From Ignelater luminosus (Eukaryota > Arthropoda > Insecta > Coleoptera > Elateridae): 64,000 bases of DNA. Positions 9,801 to 20,629 of this stretch are shown piece by piece. Made by a program: the position numbers and the translations under genes. The notes beneath the pieces are model-generated. The model saw only the letters and a program-made list of their open reading frames with translations, was not told where the DNA came from and searched no databases. Every line of letters begins with the position of its first letter. The first letter of the stretch is position 1. Location: contig VTPC01089970.1 of NCBI GenBank assembly GCA_011009095.1, positions 186,001-250,000 of the forward strand, read 5' to 3'.

Positions 9801-12800
9801 AAGTTTTTCTATGGATGTTAAGTAATTTGTCTATAGCATAGAAAAACAAAATACAACGCGATAAAATGAGCAAATGGACGGTTTTAAACTGCGTGTGAAG
9901 TCTAAGAAATCTCTTGAGGCGCTCATCAATATAACTCGAATTTTTAGCAAACCCATACAAATTAACTTCGAGCTAGACAAAGGGTATACTTACAGTAAAT
10001 GAACATATTCAAGATATCCTTTTGCTTTCTGGAGCAGAAAGTATTGGAGCATACAACTCTATTATTATTATTACATATTAAAATAATCATTTCAAGACAA
10101 GGATATGTTCAGACTTGCAAAAATATCTAATACCTGTGAAGAGAGTGCACGTCAAAGAGGAAACATGCTTTTCTCCCTCTTTTGCGCGTCAACCTTCGAG
10201 AAGTGTACACTGCACTCATATATCGTACTCTGGACAGTGGAGAATAAGACAGAAAACAACTGAAGCTAACATTAAACACACAACGTACTACCCTTTTACC
10301 ACACGAACGCGTCTTTAGAAATTCTGCCATAGGTGGGCTAAATACGCTAGCGCTCGCCCTGATCTAAAGATCCTTTTACATTTCGTATGGCATGGCATAA
10401 TTCATAATTTCGAACTAGAGGCTTGCACGAGCCTGATTTTTTAGCCGGCCTTTAGGCCCGTCCCGAAACTCAGGTTTGGGTCGGGCTTTTCCGGCCTAAT
10501 TCTGGCCTGTAGGGCCGTTCGTGTCTGCCGGGTCGTTCGGATTGCTTGGACCTGTTGAGCCTTTCGAGCTATTCGATTTTGTCGGGCTGCTCGGGCCTCT
10601 CAGGCTTGTCGGACCTATCGGGCTTATCAGGTCGATCAGGCTTTTCAGGCGGTTATTTTTATAGTTTTCTGAAGCGGACGATTTCTTACTGTACTAGACT
10701 AGATCTTTTTCATACTGTCTCGGACTGGCTATTTTCGTACTGAACTGCACCGGAGAATTGTCGTACGAGATTAGAACAGGCGTTATTTTCATACTGAACT
10801 GAAGAGGAGGATTTCTGTACCACACCTTGGACAGGACGGGTCTCCTACATTTAGATCTGGTTGGGCCTTAGTTTGTCTCAGTCTGTTTCCTCGGGCTGTC
10901 CAGCGCTGTCGGGCCGTTTGGGCCTGTCGAACCTCTCGGGCCGACCAAGAAGTTGCTGGGTTTTGTTTGGGCCGCGTCATCAGGTTTATCTTCAGTCGGG
11001 CCGGACCGGGCCGGGCCTGGAGATTCCGACCTGTGCAATGCTCTATTTCGAACTATTAATCTGTTGATTATTTAGTATCTACAAGTGCTGAGAATAGATA
11101 CTCAGCGTCTTTTTCACAATTCTCAGCATTCTAAGAATACTAAGATATTTAATAACTTTATGAAAACCCATACCTGTAAGTCTCTAAATTCGATTTGCAA
11201 CTTTACACTCTTGTAAATTCTATACGTACTTTTTGTATGGCGTAATTCGTAATTTCTAATTGATAATCTTTTGGTTACTAAGTGTCTTCGAGTGTTTAAA
11301 ATAGATTTCCAGCGTTTTCCCAGAATTTCCAGACATCTATTGAATAACATTATGAAAACCCATATTTTTAAGTTCCTAAGTACGATTTGTAGCACAAGTT
11401 TGTAAATTCTAGACTTTTTGTACGTTTAGCGTGGTGCCAGGTATTATTTAAAATAGGGCCGGTGCAGAAATATGCAAATGAGGGAACTTGCGCTGCAGTG
11501 ACTAGGCGCTGTACGGTGGAGAATAAGACGACTGAAACTGACATTAAACACATCACGCACCATTCTGATTTACCGATAAGTGTTAGTACTACTAGTACTG
11601 TACTAGGATTACCATATTATTTTCTTGTAAAATACGAACATTTTACAAGTATTTCTTATTTGTTTAATGTAAACGCGAAATAGATAAGCAATATACCGTA
11701 TCACATGTTGTAGTTAATTATTTGCAAAGCAGTGATCTATCTACATTAAAATAAAAAGTGTAGTGCTCATGTCGAGGTATAAAACTATTTGGTCTTTACT
11801 GTTGATGGTTGGTTGGTTAATTCAAAGCCTTTACCCTGACAGCTTCTCTCGAGATTTTCTATCTTATCTATTCTTTACCGTACCCAACATAGACCAGCCA
11901 GACCACATATGTTTATCGGAAAAACGACCGTTCTTCCATATAGTACACGAATGCTCAGATTTCGGTGACAGACGTCTAGTGGACCCATTTCAACGCGCTG
12001 GTCTACCTAGACGCGACCAGCTTTCGGGAGGCGCGTTGGTCGGCTCCCTGCTCTAGCCTGGATCACCGGGACGGTTCTAGATTCTGGAATAAACTAAAAA
12101 CCATTACAGGCCAAAGGAAGTCTAACTGCTTTGACCACCTCCACCACAATGATCAAGTCGTCTCAGATCCCCGGGTGCAAGCTCAACTCTTCGCCGACCT
12201 TCTTGACGAAGTCCATCAAATTCCACAAGATCCTTATTTTGACAATGACCAAGCCCACCGCATACATATGCAGATCTATAGCGACCGAACCATTTCCCCT
12301 CTGATCGCCGTTCCCCAAGAACGCCCCATTGATCCGCCTCCACCGGAGATTCTACAAACTATCCGTGCAGATGAAACGGCGGTGGCCATAGCAGCGGGCA
12401 AAGACTCCGCTCTGGGCGAGGACTCCTTGACAAGGAGAGTTCTGCGCAACCTCCCCCAAGACGCCATCGTGCTCCTCGCAAAATTCTTCAACTACTGCGT
12501 TTGTTGCGGCTGTTTTACCTCGGCTTGGAAATGAGCCAGATTATCAATAGCTGCGTATCGAAGGCGTTCTCTCCAAACTCTTTACTTCCAGGAACGAAGT
12601 GTCTTAAGGATCGATCATCTCTCCAATACTCTTCATCCTCTATTGCCATGATATCCCACGACCCGAATCCGCTCGATTACATTCTTTAACCGTTCGCATT
12701 ATCCAGTACGCCAACAATACAGTCTTCTGGGCCACCGGACCGCATGTCACGGTCGCGTCCCGTTACCTGGCTCGAGCTCTATCTCGGCTGGAGGACTGGC

Positions 12801-15800
12801 TACGTCTCTGGAGAATTAAATCCAATCCAAACAAATCACAAGCCATCTCATTTCGCCACTCATTCAAAGTCCACAGCAGCAAATTCCAAGAAAGGGCTAT
12901 TCAACTGGACCTCTGGGGCTCTCGTCTCCAAGTCTCCAGACTTTCGATTCTATATTTGGGCTGCACATTCACATACACCCTTTTTTGGGGCGCAGAACTG
13001 AACAAGTGTCTCGATTCTGTTCAGAGACGCGCCTCCATTTTCCGTGTTCTGCGTAAACCTGCTGTCACCCACGTACTTTATTACACACTTACATAACGTT
13101 TGTCCGACCAATCAACGACCACCGGCATCCATGTTTCTGCGCCCTCAAACCCCACCAAATGAAACGTCTTCGCCAGAAAGAGAAGCGGGTCTGTAGGGAG
13201 ATGCTTGGACTGGATCATTTCCATCCTCGGAGGAGATATACGAACGGGCAGGCATTCCCCCTATAGATGCGTGACTCGAATTCCTCCAAGGTCGATATGT
13301 TCATCAAGCCATAGATTACAATCGTGAAGTCCAACCTTGCCACGTCGACCGGCTTCCAACCCCACCTCACGAAGCATAAGTTCAAGTTCTCCCCCGCCAT
13401 TGATCTCGGCAACGCCACCTACCTAACCCCAGACTTGGAGGACGTGCTCGAAAATATCCCTATTGCCCTCCTTAAATCCGCCTCCCAAAAACACCACAAA
13501 ACCCACCAACCTCTGCTTCCTAATACCACACCCATACAACAGAATAGGTTTTTTCTGCTCCTCTCGTTTTGTTTCAGGACCAGCAGAGGAACCAGCCTGT
13601 TCTCGCCAAGGTTTTACCGTGGTTTTCCTTGACGGTGAAGGCAAATGGCGGAACAGTAACATTTCATGGAACAAACAACGCTCCATAAACACACACTCAC
13701 AATCACCTCACCACACAACAACACCAACACCAAACCGTTCTGCAAGGAACCGTTTTTTCTGCAATCTTTCTTTCTCTTCCCACCGTTATGAATTCAATCG
13801 TCGCCGCTGTTGTGGCGGCCAGGGGGATACCTTTGGGACATTGGTCATCTGGACTCCGGGCGATCTGGCGCATAGTTAGGTCAGTTCGATAACCGTCTTC
13901 ATTATCAACACTTTCCCTGAGATCGGCGCGGGGACTGCTTGGTACCAGCCATCGAGATCTCCAGCATCAATCAACCACACCACCAACGAGCATCACAGCA
14001 GAGATTAAATTCTCTAAATAGCTGGCCACCTTTGATGGCATATTCTTTGAACGACAACCACAACTGGGACTACCTACGACAACCTAGTACAGACCAGAGT
14101 CTCAGGAACCGCTTACGAACTAGAAGGTCCAGAGGCGAATTAAGACAATTGGGCGCACTAGGTGATAGCAATTTGATGATTGGACCCGTCGCGGCGTTTT
14201 TTTCTAGGTTTTAGCCCAATCCTAATTAGCCTTTTGAACAATATGACCCTGAGAATGCCTGATTCTGAACAACGAATGTGCTGGTGCCGCCATAAATTTG
14301 ATGATAGGGTAAAACGAAGAAGCAGCAACTTTTAGAATTCGCCAATCGCGCCGTCTCTTCGTTGTCGACAAAGTAACAAAAATTCGTTTCCTTTTAGACA
14401 CCGCGGTCGACTTGAGCATCCTATCGCAGGAATTTAGTAGCCGCAGTTTGAACGTGTACCCTATCTAAAAGTCAAATGAACTACACAGTAATAATGATTT
14501 GCAGAGTTTAAATAGATTAACGAGGAATCTGCTTAGCAAATTGTGTCTCCATCCATGTTTGGTCTTAGTACGACTCTATACACCTAGAGCAAAAGGTAGT
14601 AGACGTTTATATATTCTTTATCAGAAAAGAGTGTCTACACCCTGAGACGGAAGGATTTTTTTCTGCAATTACGATCGCCGTATAATCTATCAGAAACTAT
14701 GTGCAGAGTCACAATCAGCTGACGAAAGTTAATGATGATATATAAATTCGCTAGCTTATGATGCATACCAAAGAATGTTCTTGAGAACGATACTTATCGT
14801 CCATAATCGATTGTAAATTCTTATCTTTTCTAACCTCAGTACTTCCTTCTCAGAATCAATGGCTCCAAGTTTGTCTACTTAGAAGGTATGGTATTGATAC
14901 TTTGATGAATCCCATTATCGAGATATTATTGTTTCATTCAAAATGGGATTTAGTGATCTTGCTGAAGATTCAGTCCAAACGAAAATAAAACTGTCTGCAA
15001 ACTAACTCAAAGTCGGAGATGAAAGAGTTTGAACTGGAACTAGTTAGGGGATAATTTAGTTCAAGTGTTTAAATTGGTCAGTTTCATATTAACTTCAAGT
15101 GCGTGACGTCATCGAGTTTGGGCGGATCCATACCTTGCAGTCACAGACCATGGTATCTAGTATCTAATCCAGTAGTTCCTTTATATTATTCTGTATTGTC
15201 TTCAGGAAACATTTTCCATACTTTGTTTTCCATACGGCCAATCTTTGGTGCTTTACTTCTAATGAGTTTCGCAATTTCTTCTTTATTTATATTGGGTTTC
15301 ATTTTGGTTGCTTTTTGGAGATCTCTTTAGTAGCCTGCAGTGGCTACTTGTGGTGTAAAAATGTAGTGGTTGTAACTGCTGTAGGTATTATCATTCATTA
15401 CACCACAGCTACATATAAAGGCTGGTTTGCACTTGACTTGCAAATCACAGGCGTCCTGTGCAACATATTTATGAAGGTTCAATATTTGGGATATGGTATA
15501 CTCCAGTCTCTCAATTTTTTCTTTGTTGCATCTTCGGAGATTCTTTCTTATCTTCCGTTTGGCTATTCCATTAAAGCTATAATGTTCGTTTCTGTTTCGT
15601 CTCTTCGCCATTTTTTTTATTTTTGCATATTTATATTTTTGTCTGATATGTTTCTTTGTTTCTGTTTGGGCTACTTCTGTACTTTCTAACGTTTTGCTTC
15701 TTTCTTTTATTCTTAGTTTGTTTTTGCTTCTTGAGTTCATTAATATTCTAATACCTACGATAATATAACGTTTATTTACACAATATTTAATTTTTTTAGA

Positions 15801-16289
15801 TATGCGGCCTAACCCTAACAGTGGACGAAGAAAACTTAGCATTACTTTATTTAGCAACAGTTCAAGCTGTTTCGGTAAGAATTTTTTAAAAACTATAATT
15901 TTATCACTATATTCGCATTTTCTTTTCAGTATGGAACTAGACATATTTTAGAAACATTAACCAATTCAGGATACTCCAACATTAGTTCAATTTTAATATG
16001 CGGTGGTTTAAGTAAAAATCCATTGTTTATCCAAACACAAGCGGACGTCGTCAATCTTCCAGTAATATGTCCCGAGGAAACGGAATCCGTTCTACTTGGA
16101 TCTGCAATTTTGGGTGCATGTGCTGCGAATTATTTTAGCGATATAAAAACCGCTATAAAGTCCATGGGAGGACACGGAAAGGTCGTGTGGCCTAATATGG
16201 ATGTAGTGGAATTTCACAACAAGAAATATAAAGTGTTTTTAAGAATGCTAGAAGATCAATTGAAATATCGTGAAATTATGAACTGTTAA
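6861..16289 (+). CDS. FGGY: FGGY carbohydrate kinase domain-containing protein
   Basis: Eight coding exons: 6861-7046, 7103-7214, 7281-7521, 7570-7880, 7935-8139, 8212-8362, 15800-15874 and 15930-16289. They sum to 1641 nt (546 aa; human FGGY is about 550). All junctions are GT-AG and the phase is kept. The N-terminus [17 protein letters not shown] is the phosphate-binding loop of the FGGY/hexokinase fold. [80 protein letters not shown] and [13 protein letters not shown] follow in the order seen in animal FGGY, and ICGGLSKNP is the C-terminal adenosine-site motif. The family phosphorylates sugars or polyols with ATP in the cytosol; FGGY itself is linked to pentuloses, and the substrate here is inferred. 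The exon beginning at 15800 ([25 protein letters not shown]) is separated from upstream exons by a 7.4-kb repeat-filled intron. A 54-nt intron (7881-7934) is in frame and stop-free. Confidence 0.95.
8363..10100. other. FGGY intron 6, left part: nothing recognised
   Basis: AT-rich intron DNA with no transposase, RT or RNA gene that I can read on either strand. Confidence 0.4.
10101..10407. repeat. Dispersed repeat, unknown family (left copy)
   Basis: The stretch holds two shared blocks. One, around 10230-10285 (GTGGAGAATAAGAC and following), recurs at 11512-11567. The other, around 10300-10375 (CCACACGAA....GCCATAGG.GGGC), recurs at 28504-28590. No coding sense found. Probably pieces of one older repeat, now split by the hAT-type insertion at 10416. 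Confidence 0.5.
10416..11045. mobile_element. hAT-type non-autonomous element filled with GC-rich minisatellite
   Basis: A perfect 8-bp direct duplication, TTTCGAAC, flanks the unit (10408-10415 and 11046-11053). The ends are inverted: TAGAGGCTTGCACGAGCC on the left; the right end reverse-complements to TAGAGCATTGCACAGGTC. An 8-bp duplication with T/CAG-type ends is the hAT signature. The 630-bp interior has no transposase. It is made of degenerate GC-rich units near 9 bp (TCGGGCCTG-like) at about 10440-10655 and 10855-11025, with a block between them (10660-10830) of TTTTCGTACTG-type units also found at 57.55 kb. It stands out sharply from the AT-rich surroundings. Confidence 0.8.
11054..11440. 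repeat. Two tandem, diverged units of about 192 bp
   Basis: TATGAAAACCCATA occurs at 11159 and again at 11351, with matching flanks on both sides (AGCGT.TTT.C..AATT upstream, AA.TACGATTTG or equivalent downstream). The unit boundary is near 11245. Non-coding. Confidence 0.6.
11441..11600. repeat. Dispersed repeat, right copy
   Basis: The block at about 11509-11567 (GGTGGAGAATAAGAC, then ACATTAAACACAT) matches 10230-10285 in the same orientation, 1.28 kb apart. Confidence 0.5.
11940..13300 (+). mobile_element. LINE (non-LTR retrotransposon) fragment, GC-richer than its host
   Basis: Plus-strand pieces read as the endonuclease-RT linker and RT of a non-LTR element. [20 protein letters not shown] (about 12080-12140) leads into a 119-residue open stretch at 12175-12534 with [20 protein letters not shown], corresponding to the usual K.APG.D.I....L..LP motif, and [15 protein letters not shown], matching FN..L..GYFP..WK. 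After breaks, [19 protein letters not shown] (near 12790) is the usual RT segment L..W...W.I..N..K. Many stops and frame changes; not functional. The base composition is clearly richer in GC than neighbouring sequence. Clade (I/Jockey/R1-like) unresolved. Confidence 0.7.
13301..14229. other. Repeat-derived, GC-richer stretch of unclear identity
   Basis: Composition stays like the LINE upstream until about 13780 (CCAAAACACCACAAAACC-type sequence), so this may be the tail of that element. I cannot recognise a protein in it. Confidence 0.3.
14230..14470 (+). mobile_element. Ty3/gypsy-like LTR retrotransposon fossil (end of gag and protease region)
   Basis: A short remnant with the look of a gag C-terminal CW.....F motif followed by the start of the retroviral-type aspartic protease ([18 protein letters not shown]). 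No LTRs, RT or integrase were seen near it. It is broken and small, and appears old. Boundaries are approximate. Confidence 0.6.
14471..15799. other. FGGY intron 6, right part: nothing firm
   Basis: Low-information sequence with one short imperfect inverted repeat around 15345-15410 (GTGGTGTAA and TTACACCAC). No element named. Confidence 0.35.
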
Positions 16290-18770
16290 TGATAATTTAG
16301 TTTTATAGAATTTGTTTTTTTTTTATATTGTCGGTATGGGGGATTTAATTATTATTATTGTTGTTATTGGTGTACAAATAAATCGGTTTCTCTTATACTC
16401 ATGTCAAAAGTGCGATGTAGCATTTATTTTCTGGTTTTACAGTTATACACGCTGTTGGATTGGAAAAGAGTAAAAAAAGTAAAATTGTTAACCTGATGTA
16501 ACCTGGACTTGATCAAGATCTTCCAAGTACACTTGATGTAAACAGTTTTGATTATGTTAGAGTGCGTATGTTTTTCTTATACAGTATAAAGTACAAAGGA
16601 ATTGAGGGCTGTTATTACAAAAAAATGTTTGCTAAAACAAGAGTTTTCGCCGAATTCTGATCTAAAGAATTTTAACCTGAAATTGTTTCATTCATAAAGT
16701 CTGTAATATACTGCGCTTTCTTTGAAGAATTTATGAAAAAATTGTTGTTAATATAAATATTAATAAATTAGAACATTTTATTATTAAATGATGTGATCTC
16801 CGAATTATTATCAATAAAAGCAAACTTCTGGTCAGAAGGTTTAGAAACGGGGAGATGACGAACCGTTTCTAGGCTAAATCTCAAATTATTTATTTGAAAC
16901 AATCAGTTCTTCAAAAATCTGAAGACCATGTCTAGAATTCGTGATCTTCTTACCATCAAAATCAAAAGTAAGAAACTTCTACAGACTTTCTTGGTCAAGT
17001 TTAGCCAAGCTAGGGTAAGATTCTTGTTGGAGAACGTTGCCATTTCCTTTCAAAACTTTTTGTCTCACTGCAATTATCGACGTTTCAGACACGAATTCTT
17101 GCCGATAAATTCAAAGCTTTCATATCCACTCATATTTAGTCCTCTTCTGTACATCAATTAAAAGCCCTTTGTCAAGAACTGACACGAAAACTTTTTCTAA
17201 GACTTCTGAATACCGCAGTTTCTTTGCCCGTATTCTATACGAGTGTTTCAACAACTATATTTTTTGAACCAGAAAACTTGATTTTCTTCCCGATTCTACT
17301 GATCTTTTATTATCATATTACTTTCTGCAATAAAGCTAGAAAACTAAAGTTGCGCTTCTTTAGTTTTTGCAAACGTAAGAGTTCTCTTAGGTCTTCTCAA
17401 CTGAACCTCCAAAAAGAGATTTAAAAATCCACCTGCTAACCTTATTCAAGTCTTTATCTTGGCATCAAATATGGAGGTAACCATTCTAACAGATCTCGTC
17501 TTTACACAACTCTCAACATTTGTTTAATTCATAGACGTCCTCCACCATTTTTGTCTTGCATCTTTTTTGTACATAAATTTTTTTTGCTATCGATCGGTCC
17601 AACATTCACCAATCTACCTAAGAAGTCTAATGCTTTATGATACTGTCAGGATAGACCAGTAGATCAAAGCAATGGATTTTTCTGGGCGTTGCTGCTTTTC
17701 AATTTTTCTTTCTTCTCATGCATTAGAACTGTGATAATTTTATTACTTTTCATGCTTGCTTTGCTATCTGTCACTTGGCAGAAAAAAATATACATTTTAA
17801 CAGTCCAGAACTTTTTTCGGAAATCGGAAGACTTTATGGTAAGTTTATCAGAATCCGCAATTCTTTGTTTAAGATGTAAATGCAATGGAACAGATTTTAA
17901 ATGTTTTGGAATTTAGGAACATCACTTGGTTTGCCACCTGCTTTAACTTGAATTACCGCCGCAATGAAGGTTTTCATTTGAAAAGGTTATCTTCAATTCT
18001 CAAATTGCAAACCTTCTAGATGAGGTCTATCAGCAAGGGGTATTTGCAGCATTAGCTTCAAGTTGGGCAAGATTCTTGAAAATTCCATTCCACAAACTGT
18101 ATACTTTTCTTAATTTTCTCTCTACTTTTCTGCTACAATATCTAGAAGCCTGACTAGCTAGCCTCTAATTCCACAAAATCAAACAATTCTGTTCTCGCTA
18201 CAAACATGTTTCTAAGCTCGAAAGCTAAAATTTTCATTAGCTAGGCCAACCTACCATGACTGAACTGCAATTCGCAAACTCTGCTTCACATATGCAACTT
18301 TCCCGTTTTACATTTAGTTAAATTTTTGTAGATTTTAGGATCGAACGATTTATATGGGAAAAAAGCGGTTTCTTGCAGGAAGATCTGAGATTTGAGACTC
18401 TTCTACAATTTGCTGGAATTATGCAATATTTAGTGAATGGGAATTCCAAATTCTCGCAGAGATGCTATGCGAACTGAACTATCAAACAAGACGAATGTCT
18501 GCTTTTTATTTATAATACATATAAACTACACTGTAAACAATTCATTACCTGGATCACTGCTACATGTAGAAGGTAATCAAACAAAATTTCGAGATTCTTC
18601 ATGTTCTTCCAGGTGGTTCCCAAAACAAAATCAAACATTCTTCAGTCTTCTTTCTAAATAAGGCAGAATATGTGTTTGTGCCTAGTCACCCATACACTCT
18701 TTTGATCATTACTGTAACACCAAAACAATTATACTTTTTCCGTATCGTGCAGTTATATCTTATATCACCC
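16290..18770. other. FGGY 3' UTR and intergenic DNA
   Basis: A poly(A) signal AATAAA is at 16377-16382, 88 nt past the FGGY stop, so the transcript probably ends near 16400. Beyond it I see no gene, RNA or named repeat up to about 18.77 kb. Confidence 0.45.
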
Positions 18771-18779
18771 AAATATTGA

Positions 18780-19040
18780 GAATACCACAGCGGCCAACCC
18801 AATGATTGCGGGCTTGATTCCCGGAATTTTTCATGCGGAAAAAATCTGAAAAAGGATACCATCCTCTGGGAGGGATGTAAAGCGGTGGATCTCGTATGAC
18901 TACAATGAGTAATGAGTTGCAGGTTAAAAATACTTACCAGGGTTGGAAAATCTCGGATTCAGCTAAATTCTAGTTGGTGGCAAAATGACCATAGTAGTTG
19001 AAGCCTCGAGGTCCAAGGGAACCGCGATCTGAAGCCTCAG
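18780..19040 (+). repeat. Possible tRNA-derived SINE remnant
   Basis: GGGCTTGATTCCCGG at about 18809 resembles a pol III B box with its T-stem (GGTTCGATTCC-like). A loosely A-box-like AGCGGCCAACCCAATGA stands only about 20 bp upstream. The following 200 bp (GGGAGGGATGTAAAGCGG, then CTCGTATGACTAC) look like a SINE body and are followed by AACAATAACAACAATAAT low complexity as a possible tail. No second copy in the window and no target duplication was identified, so this is tentative. Confidence 0.35.
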
Positions 19041-19505
19041 CCACAAAATAACAATAACAACAATAATACCACTACAATTAGTAAAAAGCTTACAAGCCGC
19101 TTTCAAACAAAAAACACTACTTCAGCCACTAACAACACCAAAATGACCAGAAGAACCACAAACACAATTGTCAGCATTACGGGGTTTAAGAAACAAGGAA
19201 ATTAGCGCTCAGCTTAACTGTTTACTACAAAGAATGCGTAGTTTGATCATATACAACACAGTAGACAGGCGTCAAGCGCTATCAGTACAAAATAAGATAA
19301 ACCTGAAACTAAGTCATTATGTGACAAGAAGGACGTACGACATAGGAAAAGTGAGGAACACAAACACAAAGCGCTACCATGTATGATATTAGTAACAGAA
19401 ACGTGTAAAATGCAATGAAAGCATTCAGAGCTATCGCTAACTACATATTAAACCAGTGAAAATGCAAGCATGATCATGACGAAATTTAAAACAAAGAAAT
19501 TTCTC

Positions 19506-19815
19506 GATCTCGTTTATCTCGAAAAGTATTTGAGATATCGAAATACCGATTATGTATCTAAAATCAGGAGAAGATTCTAAGTTGATTTTGTATATCACAT
19601 GCAAAGTTACGGGAACATAGCAACACACCAACAGACAATGTCGACAAATCGCCATTGCCGATCTCGATTATCTCGAAAACTATTCGAGATATTGAAATAC
19701 CAATTATTTATTTGTAATCAGGAGAAAACTTTAAGTTGATTTTATAATACAACATGTTCTGTAAAGTTATGGGAACATGTCAATAGATTAACAGACAGAC
19801 AGGCGAAATTTACGA
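19506..19815. repeat. Two tandem copies of a 154-bp unit
   Basis: GATCTCG at 19506 and 19660 starts two units that share TATCTCGAAAA, GAGATAT.GAAATACC, AATCAGGAGAA, AAGTTGATTTT, AAAGTTA.GGGAACAT and an ACAGACA-rich end. They have drifted by roughly a fifth. Non-coding. Confidence 0.7.
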
Positions 19816-20600
19816 ATTCAGATACGAAATTTTTTAAATTTTGTCGAAAACGTAGTGCGATTATATCGACGATAAGAAAACTTGAAACGGCACCACGTAT
19901 GAAAGAAAAAACGAAGAAACTTTACCGCTTTTTATGGAGTAGTCTTATTTTCTTTATTTCTTCCCTTTGTCGTCTGAAGTTATCTTGGTGCGAATGTGAT
20001 TTACAGTGCCGTTTTTGGGGCTGCTGGAGGAAAATTATAAAAAAAAATTATAACGGTAGTACTTAAAACTTAATATGTAATTTCTTTGATGAAGTTCTTG
20101 ATAGTGTTTGATTTCATCACTCATAGGGCCTTGTTTTGAATGAGTTGAAGCTTACTCAGATGTCAATCGCCAACTTAAGAAAAACGATTGTTATAATCCC
20201 AGCTTGCTCCCTGATAAGAGCTTACTGTGGCCTAGTGAGATGCAAAAAGCCCAGGCCAACTTCGGAATCAATCGGAAAACTAAACACAACAGCGTTTGGT
20301 TCCGCCAGATTCAAGTTAGCCAAGCTAGCAAATAAATTAATGGCGTTGAGGTAAAGCGTGTGCTGCATGTCGGGTGTTATTGAAACAACCATAGCGCAAC
20401 GACAATTTATAAACCTTCGCGAAGGTAAAATACGACCACTGTTGGACAAATGGGATTGGGTATTTCTATTTAGTAGTTCGCGAAGAAATTCCTTCGTTAA
20501 AAGCTTTTGAGACATGTAAGAATATTGCAGGAAATAAAAATTTTAATATAGTAACAATTACATATGAAACATTCGGTATTTCTTTATTTATTTTTATTAG
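19816..20600. other. Intergenic, nothing recognised
   Basis: A 97-residue minus-strand open stretch (20222-20515) has no family resemblance that I can see, and there is no other signal. Confidence 0.35.
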
Positions 20601-20629
20601 TACTCAGAATAAATTACATAACATCCTAT

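Noticed and set aside
10546-10743. Ser/Gly/Leu repeat protein frame
   Set aside because: Translation of the GC-rich minisatellite inside the hAT-type element; no start context or conservation, and the 52-kb copy reads differently.
15327-15944. 205-residue minus-strand open frame overlapping FGGY exon 7 of the coordinate list
   Set aside because: Antisense to a well-supported exon, Lys/Arg/Ile-rich as expected from AT-rich DNA, and no family resemblance.
20222-20515. 97-residue minus-strand open frame
   Set aside because: No signal peptide, motif, intron logic or homology that I can see.
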